This document shows, one piece after another, positions 17,753-25,448 of a stretch of DNA of 39,988 nucleotides. The stretch's first letter is position 1. Each line of letters starts with the position of its first letter. Both the position numbers and the translations under genes were made by a program. Source of the DNA: Streptococcus ferus DSM 20646 (GTDB lineage Bacteria; Bacillota; Bacilli; Lactobacillales; Streptococcaceae); the NCBI RefSeq assembly GCF_000372425.1, contig NZ_AQVD01000008.1:1-39988 (forward strand), read 5' to 3'. A model generated the notes under the pieces. That model was given only the letters and a program-made list of their open reading frames with translations, had not been told where the DNA came from and ran no database searches.

Positions 17753-19064
17753 TATTATTTTTAGGGTCACATTATGGTACAGTATTTTTATTAGTTTGCT
17801 GGTCTTGTTCATGTTGGTGTCTGCTTTTATGGTCTCAGGTTCCTTTGCAGATGCTAAGCATCGGCGAGAATTGGAAAGATCTGCCAGAGAAATAAGTCAT
17901 GACAAGGAAGATTATGAGTCTTTTGATGACGGGATTTATTATGCCATTTACCAATCAGACGGATCGGTATCAAAGGGGGCTTTCCCTAAGGGGTTTCAGA
18001 AAGACCTTGCCTATAATGGCGGGCAAATTAAAGAGTACTCGGTCAATGGGAAAACCTATTATTATTTTGATGTTAAATTTTCCAATGGTGGTTCCTCGTG
18101 GCTGAGAGCTATGATGCAAAAAACGTCTCTTAATGATGATGTCATGCTCTTGTTTATCGTGATGGTGTTGGTCAGCCCTGTTTTGCTGACAGTTATCATC
18201 TGGGGGGGATATGCTATCTTGAAGAGGGCTTTTCGTCCGGTTGAGCAGATGTCCCAGACGGCTCTTGCCATTCAGCGGGAAGGGGATTTTTCGAAACGGA
18301 TTGTACTTGGACCTAAGGACGACGAATTGCATCGTTTGGGACAAACCTTTAACCATATGCTGGATTCTGTTGAAGCGTCTTTTGAGCGGGAAAAGCAGTT
18401 TAATAATGATGTCTCGCACGAATTGAGGACACCTGTTGCGGTCATTTTATCCGAAAGTCAGTACGGTTCCGACTATGCTGATACGTTGGATGAGGCTAAG
18501 GAGTCACATCAGATTATCAATCGTCAGGCTAAACGGATGCGAGAGCTGATTGATCAGATTATGGACCTGTCCAAAATAGATTCTGGAAGGATTCAAGCTC
18601 TTTCAGGGCTTAATTTATCGGACTTGGTTGCTGGACGCCTGCAAGAATTTCAAAAACTTTGTCAAGAAAAGTCGGTGACACTTGAAAGTGTCATTGTTCC
18701 AAATTGTATGATTCAGGGAAATGAGCTCCTTTTGCTCAGACTTTTGGATAATCTCCTATCAAATGCGCTTAAATTTACAAAAGATAGAATTGAGGTGAAG
18801 GTAGAGGCAGCTGATGGCTGGACCTACCTTAAGGTTAAAGATAATGGACCAGGTATCCCTCAGGAGGATCAGGCTAAAATCTGGAATCGCTTCTACCAAG
18901 TTGACAGTTCTCGGCACAAAACGGAAGCGTCCGGCTCAGGTTTGGGACTTTCCTTGGTGAAAGAGATTGTGAATGTGCATCAGGGCCAAATCTATCTGGC
19001 ATCTCAAATAGGTCAGGGCAGCCAATTTCAAGTGGCTTTCCCCAGTTTGTCAATAGACCATTAA
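17715..19064 (+). CDS. Sensor histidine kinase of the PepSY-linked two-component system
   Basis: 449 residues. TM1 is about 15-40 and an extracellular sensor domain of about 100 residues (45-142) is rich in Asp, Tyr and Gly. TM2 is about 143-168, followed by a HAMP linker (170-222). The HisKA domain has phosphoacceptor His-235 in NDVSHELRTPVA, and the ATPase domain has the N box (LLDNLLSNALKFT), G1 (VKDNGPGIP), F box (WNRFYQVD) and G2 (SGSGLGLSLV). The start at 17715 has GAGAGG 8 bases upstream. ATG 17733 is an alternative that would shorten the protein by 6 residues. It overlaps its regulator gene, so translation is probably coupled. The signal is unknown; the neighbouring acidic PepSY protein suggests a cation or envelope stress. 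Confidence 0.92.
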   Translation: MSFGKKMSILKTSIIFRVTLWYSIFISLLVLFMLVSAFMVSGSFADAKHRRELERSAREISHDKEDYESFDDGIYYAIYQSDGSVSKGAFPKGFQKDLAYNGGQIKEYSVNGKTYYYFDVKFSNGGSSWLRAMMQKTSLNDDVMLLFIVMVLVSPVLLTVIIWGGYAILKRAFRPVEQMSQTALAIQREGDFSKRIVLGPKDDELHRLGQTFNHMLDSVEASFEREKQFNNDVSHELRTPVAVILSESQYGSDYADTLDEAKESHQIINRQAKRMRELIDQIMDLSKIDSGRIQALSGLNLSDLVAGRLQEFQKLCQEKSVTLESVIVPNCMIQGNELLLLRLLDNLLSNALKFTKDRIEVKVEAADGWTYLKVKDNGPGIPQEDQAKIWNRFYQVDSSRHKTEASGSGLGLSLVKEIVNVHQGQIYLASQIGQGSQFQVAFPSLSIDH

Positions 19065-19092
19065 AAAGTCCAAGGATTTCCTTGGGCTTTTT
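19063..19092 (+). terminator. Terminator of the two-component operon
   Basis: AAAAAG-T-CCAAGG pairs with CCTTGG-G-CTTTTT (T-G wobble) around ATTT. The T tail runs directly into the CIN box of comGA. Confidence 0.9.
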
Positions 19093-19098
19093 CGAATA
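19091..19098 (+). promoter_or_regulatory. CIN box (ComX promoter) of the comG operon
   Basis: TTCGAATA differs from the ComX consensus TACGAATA at one base and follows a T run, as in other late competence promoters. It lies 18 bases before the comGA start. There is no TTGACA/TATAAT promoter here, so expression should depend on ComX. Confidence 0.82.
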
Positions 19099-19116
19099 AT
19101 CAAGAGAGGAGGTGCT

Positions 19117-20058
19117 ATGGTTCAGGATTTAGGGAAAAAAATAATTGCTCAGGCCGTTGAGGAAAAGGCTCAGGATATTTATATGATTCCGCGGGCAGAA
19201 GCCTATGAGCTTTACATGAGGATCGGTGATGAAAGGAGATTTATTGATGTTTTTGGGCATGATCGCATGGCTAGTCTTATTAGTCACTTTAAATTTGTCG
19301 CAGGAATGAATGTTGGTGAGAAGAGACGAAGTCAGCTGGGCTCTTGTGACTACGAGTATGCCGATGGAGAGAGTATCTCTCTGCGGCTGTCTAGTGTCGG
19401 TGATTACCGGTCTTATGAAAGTCTGGTGATCCGTCTGCTTTTTAAAGGACGTCATGACCTTCACTTTTGGTTTAATGGGATGGAAACAATTCTGAAAGAA
19501 ATCAGAGGACGAGGCTTGTATCTTTTTTCGGGACCTGTTGGGTCTGGAAAAACGAGCTTGATGTACCAGCTGGTAAAGGAAAAATTTTCTTCCAAGCAGG
19601 TGATTAGTATTGAGGATCCTGTGGAAATTAAGGAGGATCACATTTTGCAGCTGCAGCTTAATGAAAGCATTGGTATGACTTATGACAGTCTTATTAAGCT
19701 GTCTTTGCGGCATCGCCCAGATGTTTTAATGATTGGTGAAATTCGAGATTCACAAACCGCACGCGCGGTCATCAGAGCCAGTCTAACGGGGGCGACTGTT
19801 TTTTCGACTATTCATGCCAAAAGCATTTCGGGAGTTTATGCGCGTCTGTTGGAACTCGGTGTCAGTCGGGATGAATTAGATAACAGTCTAAGAGGAATTG
19901 CTTACCAACGTTTAATAGGGGGAGGAGGGCTTATTGATTTTGCCGGAAAAGACTATGAAAACCATAGCCCAGAACAATGGAATCAGGCGCTTGATCAATT
20001 ATATGCAGCAGGACATCTGTCTGAGGAAGACTGCCAAACCGAAAAAATTAACGACTAA
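19117..20058 (+). CDS. comGA: Competence pseudopilus assembly ATPase ComGA (ComYA)
   Basis: 313-residue cytoplasmic secretion ATPase of the type II/IV (GspE/PilB) family that powers assembly of the transformation pilus. Walker A is GPVGSGKTS (139-147), the Asp box is in ISIEDPVEIKED, Walker B is VLMIGEIRD (203-211), and the His box is STIHAKS. Length is normal for the short competence version, which lacks the long N-terminal domain of PilB. The ribosome site GAGAGGAGG is strong. It is the first gene of a tightly overlapping operon behind a CIN box. The comGB start lies inside its 3' end. Confidence 0.95.
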   Translation: MVQDLGKKIIAQAVEEKAQDIYMIPRAEAYELYMRIGDERRFIDVFGHDRMASLISHFKFVAGMNVGEKRRSQLGSCDYEYADGESISLRLSSVGDYRSYESLVIRLLFKGRHDLHFWFNGMETILKEIRGRGLYLFSGPVGSGKTSLMYQLVKEKFSSKQVISIEDPVEIKEDHILQLQLNESIGMTYDSLIKLSLRHRPDVLMIGEIRDSQTARAVIRASLTGATVFSTIHAKSISGVYARLLELGVSRDELDNSLRGIAYQRLIGGGGLIDFAGKDYENHSPEQWNQALDQLYAAGHLSEEDCQTEKIND

Positions 20059-21028
20059 GTCACAGCAAAAGGTTATCCAGCTTTTTCATAATCTTTTAAG
20101 TAGTGGGTTCCACCTAACGGAGGTGGTTGCCTTTTTAGATAAGAGTCAGCTTTTGCCCAAGATCCATGTTGAAGCGATGAGTCAAGGGCTCCTACAGGGG
20201 CAAAATCTATCGGAGATTATGAATGAACTTGGCTTCTCAGCTGATGTGGTGACCCAGTTAGCCTTGGCAGAAATTCATGGGAATACAGAAAGTAGTTTGG
20301 GAAAAATCGAAGACTACTTAACCAAGGTACTGGCTGTAAAAAAGAAGTTGTTTGAAGTGGCAACCTATCCGATTATCTTGCTTGTTTTCTTGGTCTTGAT
20401 TATGCTGGGGCTAAAAAACTATTTGCTGCCACAACTGGAGGAAGGTAACTGGGCAACTCAGATCATCGGTCATTTTCCGACATTGTTTTGGTTGCTGTCT
20501 TTACTGCTAGTTTTAACTGTGGCTCTCTTATTCTTTTTTGGAAAAAGGCTTGAACCCCTTCGGTTGATGACCATTTGCAGCCGACTGCCTTTTTTCGGGG
20601 TCTATGTTAGGCTCTATCTGACGGCGTACTATGCGCGTGAATGGGGAAATTTAATTGGACAAGGGATTGAAATGATGCAAATCGTTCGCTTGATGCAGGA
20701 ACAAAAATCAAGGCGCTTTGCTGCCCTTGGGCGGGACATGGAAGCTGCACTGTTGTCTGGTCAAGAATTCCACCAGAAGATCTCGCATTACCCTTTTTTT
20801 CTAAAAGAGTTAGGCCTGATGATTGAATACGGGCAGGTCAAGGCTAAGCTTGGCAGCGAGCTGATTTTTTATGCTGAGGAAATTTGGGAACGGTTCTTTT
20901 CCAGCATTCAGAAAGCCATCCAGCTGATTCAGCCTCTGGTTTTTATTTTTGTTGCCATCGTTATTGTTCTAATTTATGTCGCTATGCTATTACCCATTTA
21001 TCAAAATATGGAGGTTCCTTTAACATGA
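20003..21028 (+). CDS. comGB: Competence pseudopilus membrane platform protein ComGB (ComYB)
   Basis: 341-residue inner-membrane protein of the GspF/PilC family that couples the ATPase ComGA to pseudopilin assembly. It has two cytoplasmic GspF domains and three hydrophobic segments (near YPIILLVFLVLIMLGL, FWLLSLLLVLTVALLFFF and the C-terminal LVFIFVAIVIVLIYVAMLLP). The start is the least certain part. ATG 20003 (MQQDICLRKTAKPKK) gives the family's N-terminus but has no good ribosome site, so it would rely on coupling with comGA, which it overlaps by 56 bases. A TTG at 19934 behind GGAGGAGGG is an alternative, but that G-rich stretch is explained by comGA coding. Confidence 0.92.
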   Translation: MQQDICLRKTAKPKKLTTKSQQKVIQLFHNLLSSGFHLTEVVAFLDKSQLLPKIHVEAMSQGLLQGQNLSEIMNELGFSADVVTQLALAEIHGNTESSLGKIEDYLTKVLAVKKKLFEVATYPIILLVFLVLIMLGLKNYLLPQLEEGNWATQIIGHFPTLFWLLSLLLVLTVALLFFFGKRLEPLRLMTICSRLPFFGVYVRLYLTAYYAREWGNLIGQGIEMMQIVRLMQEQKSRRFAALGRDMEAALLSGQEFHQKISHYPFFLKELGLMIEYGQVKAKLGSELIFYAEEIWERFFSSIQKAIQLIQPLVFIFVAIVIVLIYVAMLLPIYQNMEVPLT

Positions 21029-21339
21029 AATTACTCAAAACCGCTAGGTTAAAAGCATTCACCCTAATCGAAATGTTGGTTGTCTTATTAATTATCAGTG
21101 TTCTATTACTGCTTTTTGTGCCTAATTTAACCCAACAAAAGGATAAGGTCAAGGATACTGGGGCAGCTGCTGTCGTCAAGGTTGTTGAGAGTCAGGCAGA
21201 GCTGTATGAACTGGACAACAGCGGATCGGCCAGCCTTTCTAAATTAGTAGCTTCTGGGGATATCAGTAAGGACCAAGCGGAATCTTATCGTGACTATTAC
21301 GCTAAACACAAGGATAAACAGCAACATGTGGCGAATTAA
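21025..21339 (+). CDS. comGC: Major competence pseudopilin ComGC (ComYC)
   Basis: 104-residue major pilin of the transformation pilus, processed by the prepilin peptidase ComC (PilD-like). The short basic leader MKLLKTARLKA is followed by FTLIEMLVVLLIISVLLLLF, the hydrophobic assembly helix with the conserved Glu-5 of the mature protein. The residue before the cleavage site is Ala instead of the common Gly, as in other streptococcal ComGC. The soluble part is about 70 residues (KVVESQAELYELD). ATG 21025 overlaps the comGB stop (ATGA), with GGAGG upstream. Confidence 0.94.
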   Translation: MKLLKTARLKAFTLIEMLVVLLIISVLLLLFVPNLTQQKDKVKDTGAAAVVKVVESQAELYELDNSGSASLSKLVASGDISKDQAESYRDYYAKHKDKQQHVAN

Positions 21340-21739
21340 GGTGAGAGCTTTTACCTTGCTGGAAAGCCTGCTGACACTCGCCTTGACCAGTTTTCTCATT
21401 CTTGCTTTGTCAGGAGGGGTCTCTCATAGCTTTCAAAAAGTGGAGGAAGGTTTATTTTTCCTGTCTTTTGAGCATCTCTATCGCGATACCCAAAGATTAA
21501 GTGCTTCAAATCAGGAAACCAGTCATCTCCTAATAGAGGGGCAAAGTGTTAGCGCTAGCGGGGCTCGTTTACAAATTCCTAAGACGATTCAGCCCAGCGG
21601 AACCTATCAGATTCAGTTTGATCGGGATGGGGGAAATTCATCCTTAGCCAAAATTCGGTTTCAAACAGTAGATCAAGAAGTTCATTATCAGTTATATTTG
21701 GGGAGCGGGCGCTATAAAAAGACAGTACATGACAAGTAA
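21326..21739 (+). CDS. comGD: Minor competence pseudopilin ComGD (ComYD)
   Basis: 137 residues. The prepilin leader MWRIKVRA is followed by FTLLESLLTLALTSFLILAL, with Glu-5 and Ala before the cut. The C-terminal part has the family's QFDRDGGNSSLAKIRFQT stretch. It is a minor pilin, thought to prime or cap the pseudopilus. The start at 21326 (AAGGATAA upstream) overlaps comGC by 14 bases. A GTG at 21341, closer to the cleavage site and preceded by TTAAGG, is an alternative start. Confidence 0.9.
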   Translation: MWRIKVRAFTLLESLLTLALTSFLILALSGGVSHSFQKVEEGLFFLSFEHLYRDTQRLSASNQETSHLLIEGQSVSASGARLQIPKTIQPSGTYQIQFDRDGGNSSLAKIRFQTVDQEVHYQLYLGSGRYKKTVHDK

Positions 21740-22004
21740 AGCTTATATCTTATTAGAAAGTTTAATCGCCTTAGGGCTATTAGCGACGATAACACTATTG
21801 CTTTTAGGGCAAATCAGTCAAGGTCGGCAGAGAGTCCGGCAAGAGTTTGAGCAGCAGGAAGTTCTAAATGTTGCCACGATGGCTATTCAAACGGGAAGAG
21901 AAGGTTTGCAATTAAATGGGCAGCAGGTTCAGCTTGTCCAAAGTGGGAACCTATTAAGGATTAAGCATGATGGGGAGATTGTTTTTGAACTTATTCAAGA
22001 GTAA
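21729..22004 (+). CDS. comGE: Minor competence pseudopilin ComGE (ComYE)
   Basis: 91-residue small pseudopilin with leader MTSKA then YILLESLIALGLLATITLLL. Tyr replaces the usual Phe at mature position 1, and Glu-5 is kept. The rest is a short soluble domain. ATG 21729 overlaps the end of comGD by 11 bases. The role is inferred from position and the prepilin helix, since the family is poorly conserved. Confidence 0.85.
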   Translation: MTSKAYILLESLIALGLLATITLLLLGQISQGRQRVRQEFEQQEVLNVATMAIQTGREGLQLNGQQVQLVQSGNLLRIKHDGEIVFELIQE

Positions 22005-22425
22005 ATTACGCGCTTTTACACTTTTGGAATGTCTGATTGCTCTCTTGGTCCTAGCAGGCTCCTTGTCCATTTATCAGGGGCTAACCAAGGTTCTATCGGC
22101 TAATATTCACTATGTCGCCAACAGCCAAGAGGAAAACTGGCTCCTGTTTTGTCAGCAATTCCGTGCAGAGTTGGAAAGAAGCCGGCTCAAGTCGGTCTCT
22201 CCCGGCAGGCTTACGGTGACGCGTGATGGACAAGAGCTGGCGTTTGGCAAGTCAAAGTCAGATGATTTTAGAAAAACGAATGCCGACGGCCGTGGCTTTC
22301 AGCCCATGCTTTGGGAAGTTGCTTCAGCTTCTTTCAGTCAAGAGGACGACGACATTCGATTGGAACTTAGGTTTACAAATGGTTTGGAAAGGAGCTTTAT
22401 TTATGCTTTTACGAAGCAGACTTAA
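21967..22425 (+). CDS. comGF: Minor competence pseudopilin ComGF (ComYF)
   Basis: 152 residues. The longer leader MMGRLFLNLFKSKLRA is followed by FTLLECLIALLVLAGSLSIY with Glu-5. A diagnostic streptococcal ComGF block GKSKSDDFRKTNADGRGFQP lies in the second half. The start at 21967 overlaps comGE by 38 bases; ATG 21970 is equally possible. The Cys after Glu-5 sits in the membrane helix. Confidence 0.9.
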   Translation: MMGRLFLNLFKSKLRAFTLLECLIALLVLAGSLSIYQGLTKVLSANIHYVANSQEENWLLFCQQFRAELERSRLKSVSPGRLTVTRDGQELAFGKSKSDDFRKTNADGRGFQPMLWEVASASFSQEDDDIRLELRFTNGLERSFIYAFTKQT

Positions 22426-22798
22426 AGGGGGGATCCTCTTATACGCCTTGCTTATGGCAGCCGTTTTTAGCCTTTTTTTACAATTTTATCTAAATCGTAT
22501 GGTAGCCAGCCAGCGTCAGAGCCATGCCTTACTATCGTCCAGCAAGGCAGGCTTTATGGCTGAGCAAAGCAGACACCTGGTCCATGGGAATGAGGGGCAG
22601 ATCACCTATAACCACGGTACAGTTCATTATGAGAGACAAAGCAAGTACCTGTTAATCGAGGTTAGTCTAGAGGGCGGCAAAACCTATACCTATCAGTATG
22701 CTGTCGATGACATCAGCACAGAGTCTCAGGATAAGGAAGGAAAGTCATCGGAGACTCAGAAAGAGCCTGATACGAAAGCTCAGTCTAGAGACCAGTGA
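22403..22798 (+). CDS. comGG: Minor competence pseudopilin ComGG (ComYG)
   Basis: 131 residues. The hydrophobic N-terminal helix RLKGGILLYALLMAAVFSLF lacks Glu-5, as usual for ComGG, which fits a tip or capping pilin. The C-terminal tail after about residue 100 is polar and low in complexity (STESQDKEGKSSETQKEPDT). The start at 22403 has GGAAAGGAG 8 bases upstream and overlaps comGF by 23 bases. It is the last gene of the overlapping block. Confidence 0.87.
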   Translation: MLLRSRLKGGILLYALLMAAVFSLFLQFYLNRMVASQRQSHALLSSSKAGFMAEQSRHLVHGNEGQITYNHGTVHYERQSKYLLIEVSLEGGKTYTYQYAVDDISTESQDKEGKSSETQKEPDTKAQSRDQ

Positions 22799-22812
22799 CA
22801 GTCCTTAAGGTT

Positions 22813-22841
22813 TTGCGTCTTATCAGCATTTTTGATATGAT
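22813..22841 (+). promoter_or_regulatory. Possible promoter of comYH
   Basis: TTGCGT (22813-22818), a 17-base spacer, then TATGAT (22836-22841). The ATG of comYH begins only 7 bases after the -10, so the transcript may start at or next to the start codon. Confidence 0.5.
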
Positions 22842-22847
22842 AGACAC

Positions 22848-23804
22848 ATGAATTTTGAAAAGATTGAACAGGCCTATCAGCTGCTCTTGGAAAATACGCA
22901 GCTGATTGAAAGCAAGTTAGACATTTCTATTTATGAAGCCTTGATAGAACAAAATGCTTATTATTTAGGAGAAGCCAGTGATGAAGCCACGATTATGGCG
23001 AATAACGGTCGTCTCAGAGAGCTTGGACTGACAGCAGAAGAGTGGCGCCGCAGTTTTCAGTTCCTTTTCCTCAAAGCTTCTCAGGAGCAGCCTCTGCAGG
23101 CCAACCATCAGTTTACTCCTGACAGTATTGGCTTTATTATCCTTTACCTCTTAGAAGAGCTGACACCCCAGTTGTCAAGCTTTGATCTTTTGGAAATCGG
23201 TTCAGGAACAGGTAATTTAGCAGAGACCTTAGTGATCAACAGTCGCAAGAAAATTGACTACCTAGGGATTGAAGCAGATGATCTGCTGATTGACTTGTCA
23301 GCCAGCATTGCTGATGTGATTGGTTCTGATATTCGTTTTGTTCAGGAAGATGCGGTCAGACCACAGATTCTGAAAGAAAGTGATGTGATTGTCAGTGATC
23401 TGCCGATTGGCTATTATCCTCATGATCATCTGGCTAAGCGCTATCAGGTGGGGGCTAAAACGGGTCATACCTACGCCCATCATCTGTTGATGGAGCAGGC
23501 CTTGAAATACCTCAAACAAGATGGCATTGCTATTTTTTTGGCTCCCAGCAATCTGTTGACCAGTGAGCAGAGTGCCTTGCTAAAGGATTGGCTGAGACAT
23601 CATGCCTCCCTCTTGGCCGTTGTCGCTTTGCCAGAAGCCTTTTTTGGCAGTCAGCAGTATGTCAAGTCCCTTTTCGTCTTGCAAAAACAACGTCAGCAGC
23701 CAGTTGAGACCTTTGTTTACCCGCTTTCCGATTTACAAAATCCAGATGCCATTACAGCCTTCATGAAAAATTTTCAAAACTGGAAACAGGAGAGTGCCAT
23801 TTGA
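22848..23804 (+). CDS. comYH: SAM-dependent methyltransferase ComYH (YtxK-like)
   Basis: 318-residue class I methyltransferase of the N6-adenine type. The SAM loop is LLEIGSGTGNLAETL and the catalytic motif is SDLPIGYYP, a variant of the NPPY/DPPY box with Leu-Pro-Ile in place of Pro-Pro. It follows the comG operon in streptococci, and in S. mutans I recall it counted as the eighth gene (comYH) and reported to matter for transformation. There is no paired restriction gene, so it is not obviously a restriction-modification enzyme. There is no Shine-Dalgarno sequence before ATG 22848; with the -10 at 22836-22841 the mRNA may be leaderless, or it may be read from the comG transcript. The substrate is unknown. 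Confidence 0.85.
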   Translation: MNFEKIEQAYQLLLENTQLIESKLDISIYEALIEQNAYYLGEASDEATIMANNGRLRELGLTAEEWRRSFQFLFLKASQEQPLQANHQFTPDSIGFIILYLLEELTPQLSSFDLLEIGSGTGNLAETLVINSRKKIDYLGIEADDLLIDLSASIADVIGSDIRFVQEDAVRPQILKESDVIVSDLPIGYYPHDHLAKRYQVGAKTGHTYAHHLLMEQALKYLKQDGIAIFLAPSNLLTSEQSALLKDWLRHHASLLAVVALPEAFFGSQQYVKSLFVLQKQRQQPVETFVYPLSDLQNPDAITAFMKNFQNWKQESAI

Positions 23805-23817
23805 GCAAGAAATTTGC

Positions 23818-23823
23818 TATAAT
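23818..23823 (+). promoter_or_regulatory. Extended -10 element of the ackA promoter
   Basis: TGCTATAAT, a full extended -10, 38 bases before the ackA start. No good -35 is seen. Confidence 0.72.
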
Positions 23824-23836
23824 AAAAACATCTTAA

Positions 23837-23850
23837 CGAAAACGATTACA
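23837..23850. promoter_or_regulatory. Catabolite-responsive element (cre) in the ackA leader
   Basis: CGAAAACGATTACA matches the CcpA site TGWAANCGNTNWCA at 13 of 14 positions. It lies 13 bases downstream of the -10, so it overlaps the start of the transcript. CcpA is known to control ackA in Firmicutes, usually as an activator from an upstream site. The position here would fit repression better. Confidence 0.65.
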
Positions 23851-23861
23851 TGAGGTAGACT

Positions 23862-25055
23862 ATGTCAAAAACAATTTCAATCAATGCCGGTAGTTCCAGT
23901 CTGAAATGGCAGCTTTATGAAATGCCTGCTGAGAAGGTATTAGCTAAGGGAATTATTGAAAGAATAGGTCTCAATGATTCCATATCAACAGTTAAATATG
24001 ATGGAAAATCAGACAGTCAAACGCTAGATATTGCTGATCATACGCAGGCAGTAAAACTCCTCTTGGATGACCTGCAAAAACATGGGATTATTAAAGACTT
24101 TGCTGAAATAACAGGTGTGGGACATCGCGTGGTTGCAGGAGGTGAGTACTTTAAAGAGTCTTGTCTGATTGGTGATGTTGAAATTGATAAAATTGAAGCG
24201 TTAAGTGCCTTAGCGCCTCTTCACAACCCTGCCCATGTTGCTGGTATTCGTGCTTTCAAAGAGCTGTTGCCCGATATTACCAGTGTAGCTGTTTTTGATA
24301 CGGCTTTTCACGCCAGTATGCCAGAGGTTTCCTACCGTTATCCTCTGCCGACCAAATATTATGAAGAGTACCAAGCGCGTAAATATGGAGCTCATGGGAC
24401 TAGTCATCAGTATGTGGCCAATGAGGCTGCCAAGGTTCTGGGCAAACCGCTTGAAGAGCTAAAACTGATTACGGCTCATATCGGAAATGGTGTTTCCTTG
24501 ACGGCTATCAAAGATGGCAAATGTCTGGATACTTCGATGGGCTTCACGCCTTTAGCTGGCCCAATGATGGGCACCCGTTCTGGAGATATTGATCCTGCCT
24601 TGATTCCTTATTTGATCGAAAAAGATCCTGATGTGAAGGATGCTGCTGATTTAATCAACGTGCTCAATAAGCAGTCCGGTCTTCTGGGGGTTTCTGAAAC
24701 GTCTAGCGATATGCGCGAGATTCAAGATGGCAAGGCTAAGGGAGATCCCAAGGCTAGCTTAGCTTTTGATATGTTTGTCAATCGCCTGCAGCGCTTTATC
24801 GGTCAGTACGTCGCAGAACTTAACGGCTTAGATGCACTGGTCTTTACGGCTGGAATTGGAGAAAACTCGGCGGAAATTCGTGAGGCTGTCGTTTCGGGGC
24901 TGTCTTGGTTCGGTATGCTGTTGGATCCTGCTAAGAATGTTTTCGGTGCAGAAGGAGATATCTCAAAAGATGGAGCAGCAGTCCGGGTTCTTGTTATCCC
25001 GACAGATGAGGAGCTAGTGATTGCCCGTGATGTTGAACGTTTGAAAAAAGTATAG
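23862..25055 (+). CDS. ackA: Acetate kinase
   Basis: 397-residue ASKHA-fold kinase that converts acetyl phosphate and ADP to acetate and ATP, the energy-yielding step of the phosphotransacetylase-acetate kinase branch. It has the N-terminal motif [16 protein letters not shown], the catalytic-site block [23 protein letters not shown], and the C-terminal [15 protein letters not shown]. Length is normal. It has its own extended -10 promoter, a cre-like site in the leader (23837-23850) and a strong terminator, so it is a single-gene unit. Acetyl phosphate level can also feed response regulators. Confidence 0.97.
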   Translation: MSKTISINAGSSSLKWQLYEMPAEKVLAKGIIERIGLNDSISTVKYDGKSDSQTLDIADHTQAVKLLLDDLQKHGIIKDFAEITGVGHRVVAGGEYFKESCLIGDVEIDKIEALSALAPLHNPAHVAGIRAFKELLPDITSVAVFDTAFHASMPEVSYRYPLPTKYYEEYQARKYGAHGTSHQYVANEAAKVLGKPLEELKLITAHIGNGVSLTAIKDGKCLDTSMGFTPLAGPMMGTRSGDIDPALIPYLIEKDPDVKDAADLINVLNKQSGLLGVSETSSDMREIQDGKAKGDPKASLAFDMFVNRLQRFIGQYVAELNGLDALVFTAGIGENSAEIREAVVSGLSWFGMLLDPAKNVFGAEGDISKDGAAVRVLVIPTDEELVIARDVERLKKV

Positions 25056-25065
25056 ACTCTAAATT

Positions 25066-25105
25066 AAAAGAGTTTGGGGATTTTGCCCCAAACTCTTTTA
25101 TTTTG
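25066..25105 (+). terminator. Terminator of ackA
   Basis: 14-bp perfect stem (AAAAGAGTTTGGGG with CCCCAAACTCTTTT), a 6-base loop and then ATTTTG. Confidence 0.94.
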
Positions 25106-25153
25106 TCAAAAATGTAAAATAAACTTGACAAAAAATGCAAAGCAAACTATACT
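25103..25153 (+). promoter_or_regulatory. Promoter of the Xre-ABC cassette within tandem 22/23-bp repeats
   Basis: The promoter is TTGACA (25125-25130), a 17-base spacer and TATACT (25148-25153). Two imperfect tandem repeats cover the -35 and spacer: 25103-25124 (TTGTCAAAAATGTAAAATAAAC) and 25125-25147, sharing the pattern TTGWCAAAAA-TGYAAA-N2-AAAC. The second copy includes the -35. They are good candidates for the operator of the Xre regulator encoded just downstream. Confidence 0.75.
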
Positions 25154-25190
25154 TATCATGTAACGAGAACAAGAACTAGGAGGGAGACAG

Positions 25191-25388
25191 GTGAGAACAC
25201 GTATCCAAGAGTTTCGGAAATCACAGAAGTTGAGTCAGGCAGACTTAGCTGAAAAGTTGAGTGTCACTCGGCAGACGATTATTTCGTTAGAGAAGGGGCG
25301 TTATAATGCCTCTCTGGAGTTGGCGCATAAGATTGCTCGTTTTTTTGATAAAACGATTGAAGAGGTCTTTATTTTCGATGAAGACTAG
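25191..25388 (+). CDS. Small Xre-family transcriptional regulator
   Basis: 65 residues, almost entirely one HTH_3 domain: RIQEFRKSQKLSQADLAEKL, then SVTRQTIISLEKGRYNASLE and IARFFDKTIEEVFIFDED. This is the short type that lies before ABC or membrane-protein operons in Firmicutes and represses its own promoter. The start is GTG at 25191 behind AGGAGGGAG. It reads through to a membrane protein and an ABC transporter. The tandem repeats at the promoter are the likely binding site. The signal is unknown. Confidence 0.9.
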   Translation: MRTRIQEFRKSQKLSQADLAEKLSVTRQTIISLEKGRYNASLELAHKIARFFDKTIEEVFIFDED

Positions 25389-25401
25389 TAAAAAGAAGAA
25401 G

Positions 25402-25434
25402 GCTTTCCCGTCTAGCTACCGAAAGACAGAAAGC
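25402..25434 (+). other. Hairpin just upstream of a ribosome site
   Basis: GCTTTC pairs with GAAAGC and, after a short bulge, GTCT with AGAC. It ends right before AAAGGAG of the next gene. It has no T tract. It may tune mRNA stability or translation between the regulator and the membrane protein. Confidence 0.4.
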
Positions 25435-25448
25435 AAAGGAGATATGAT

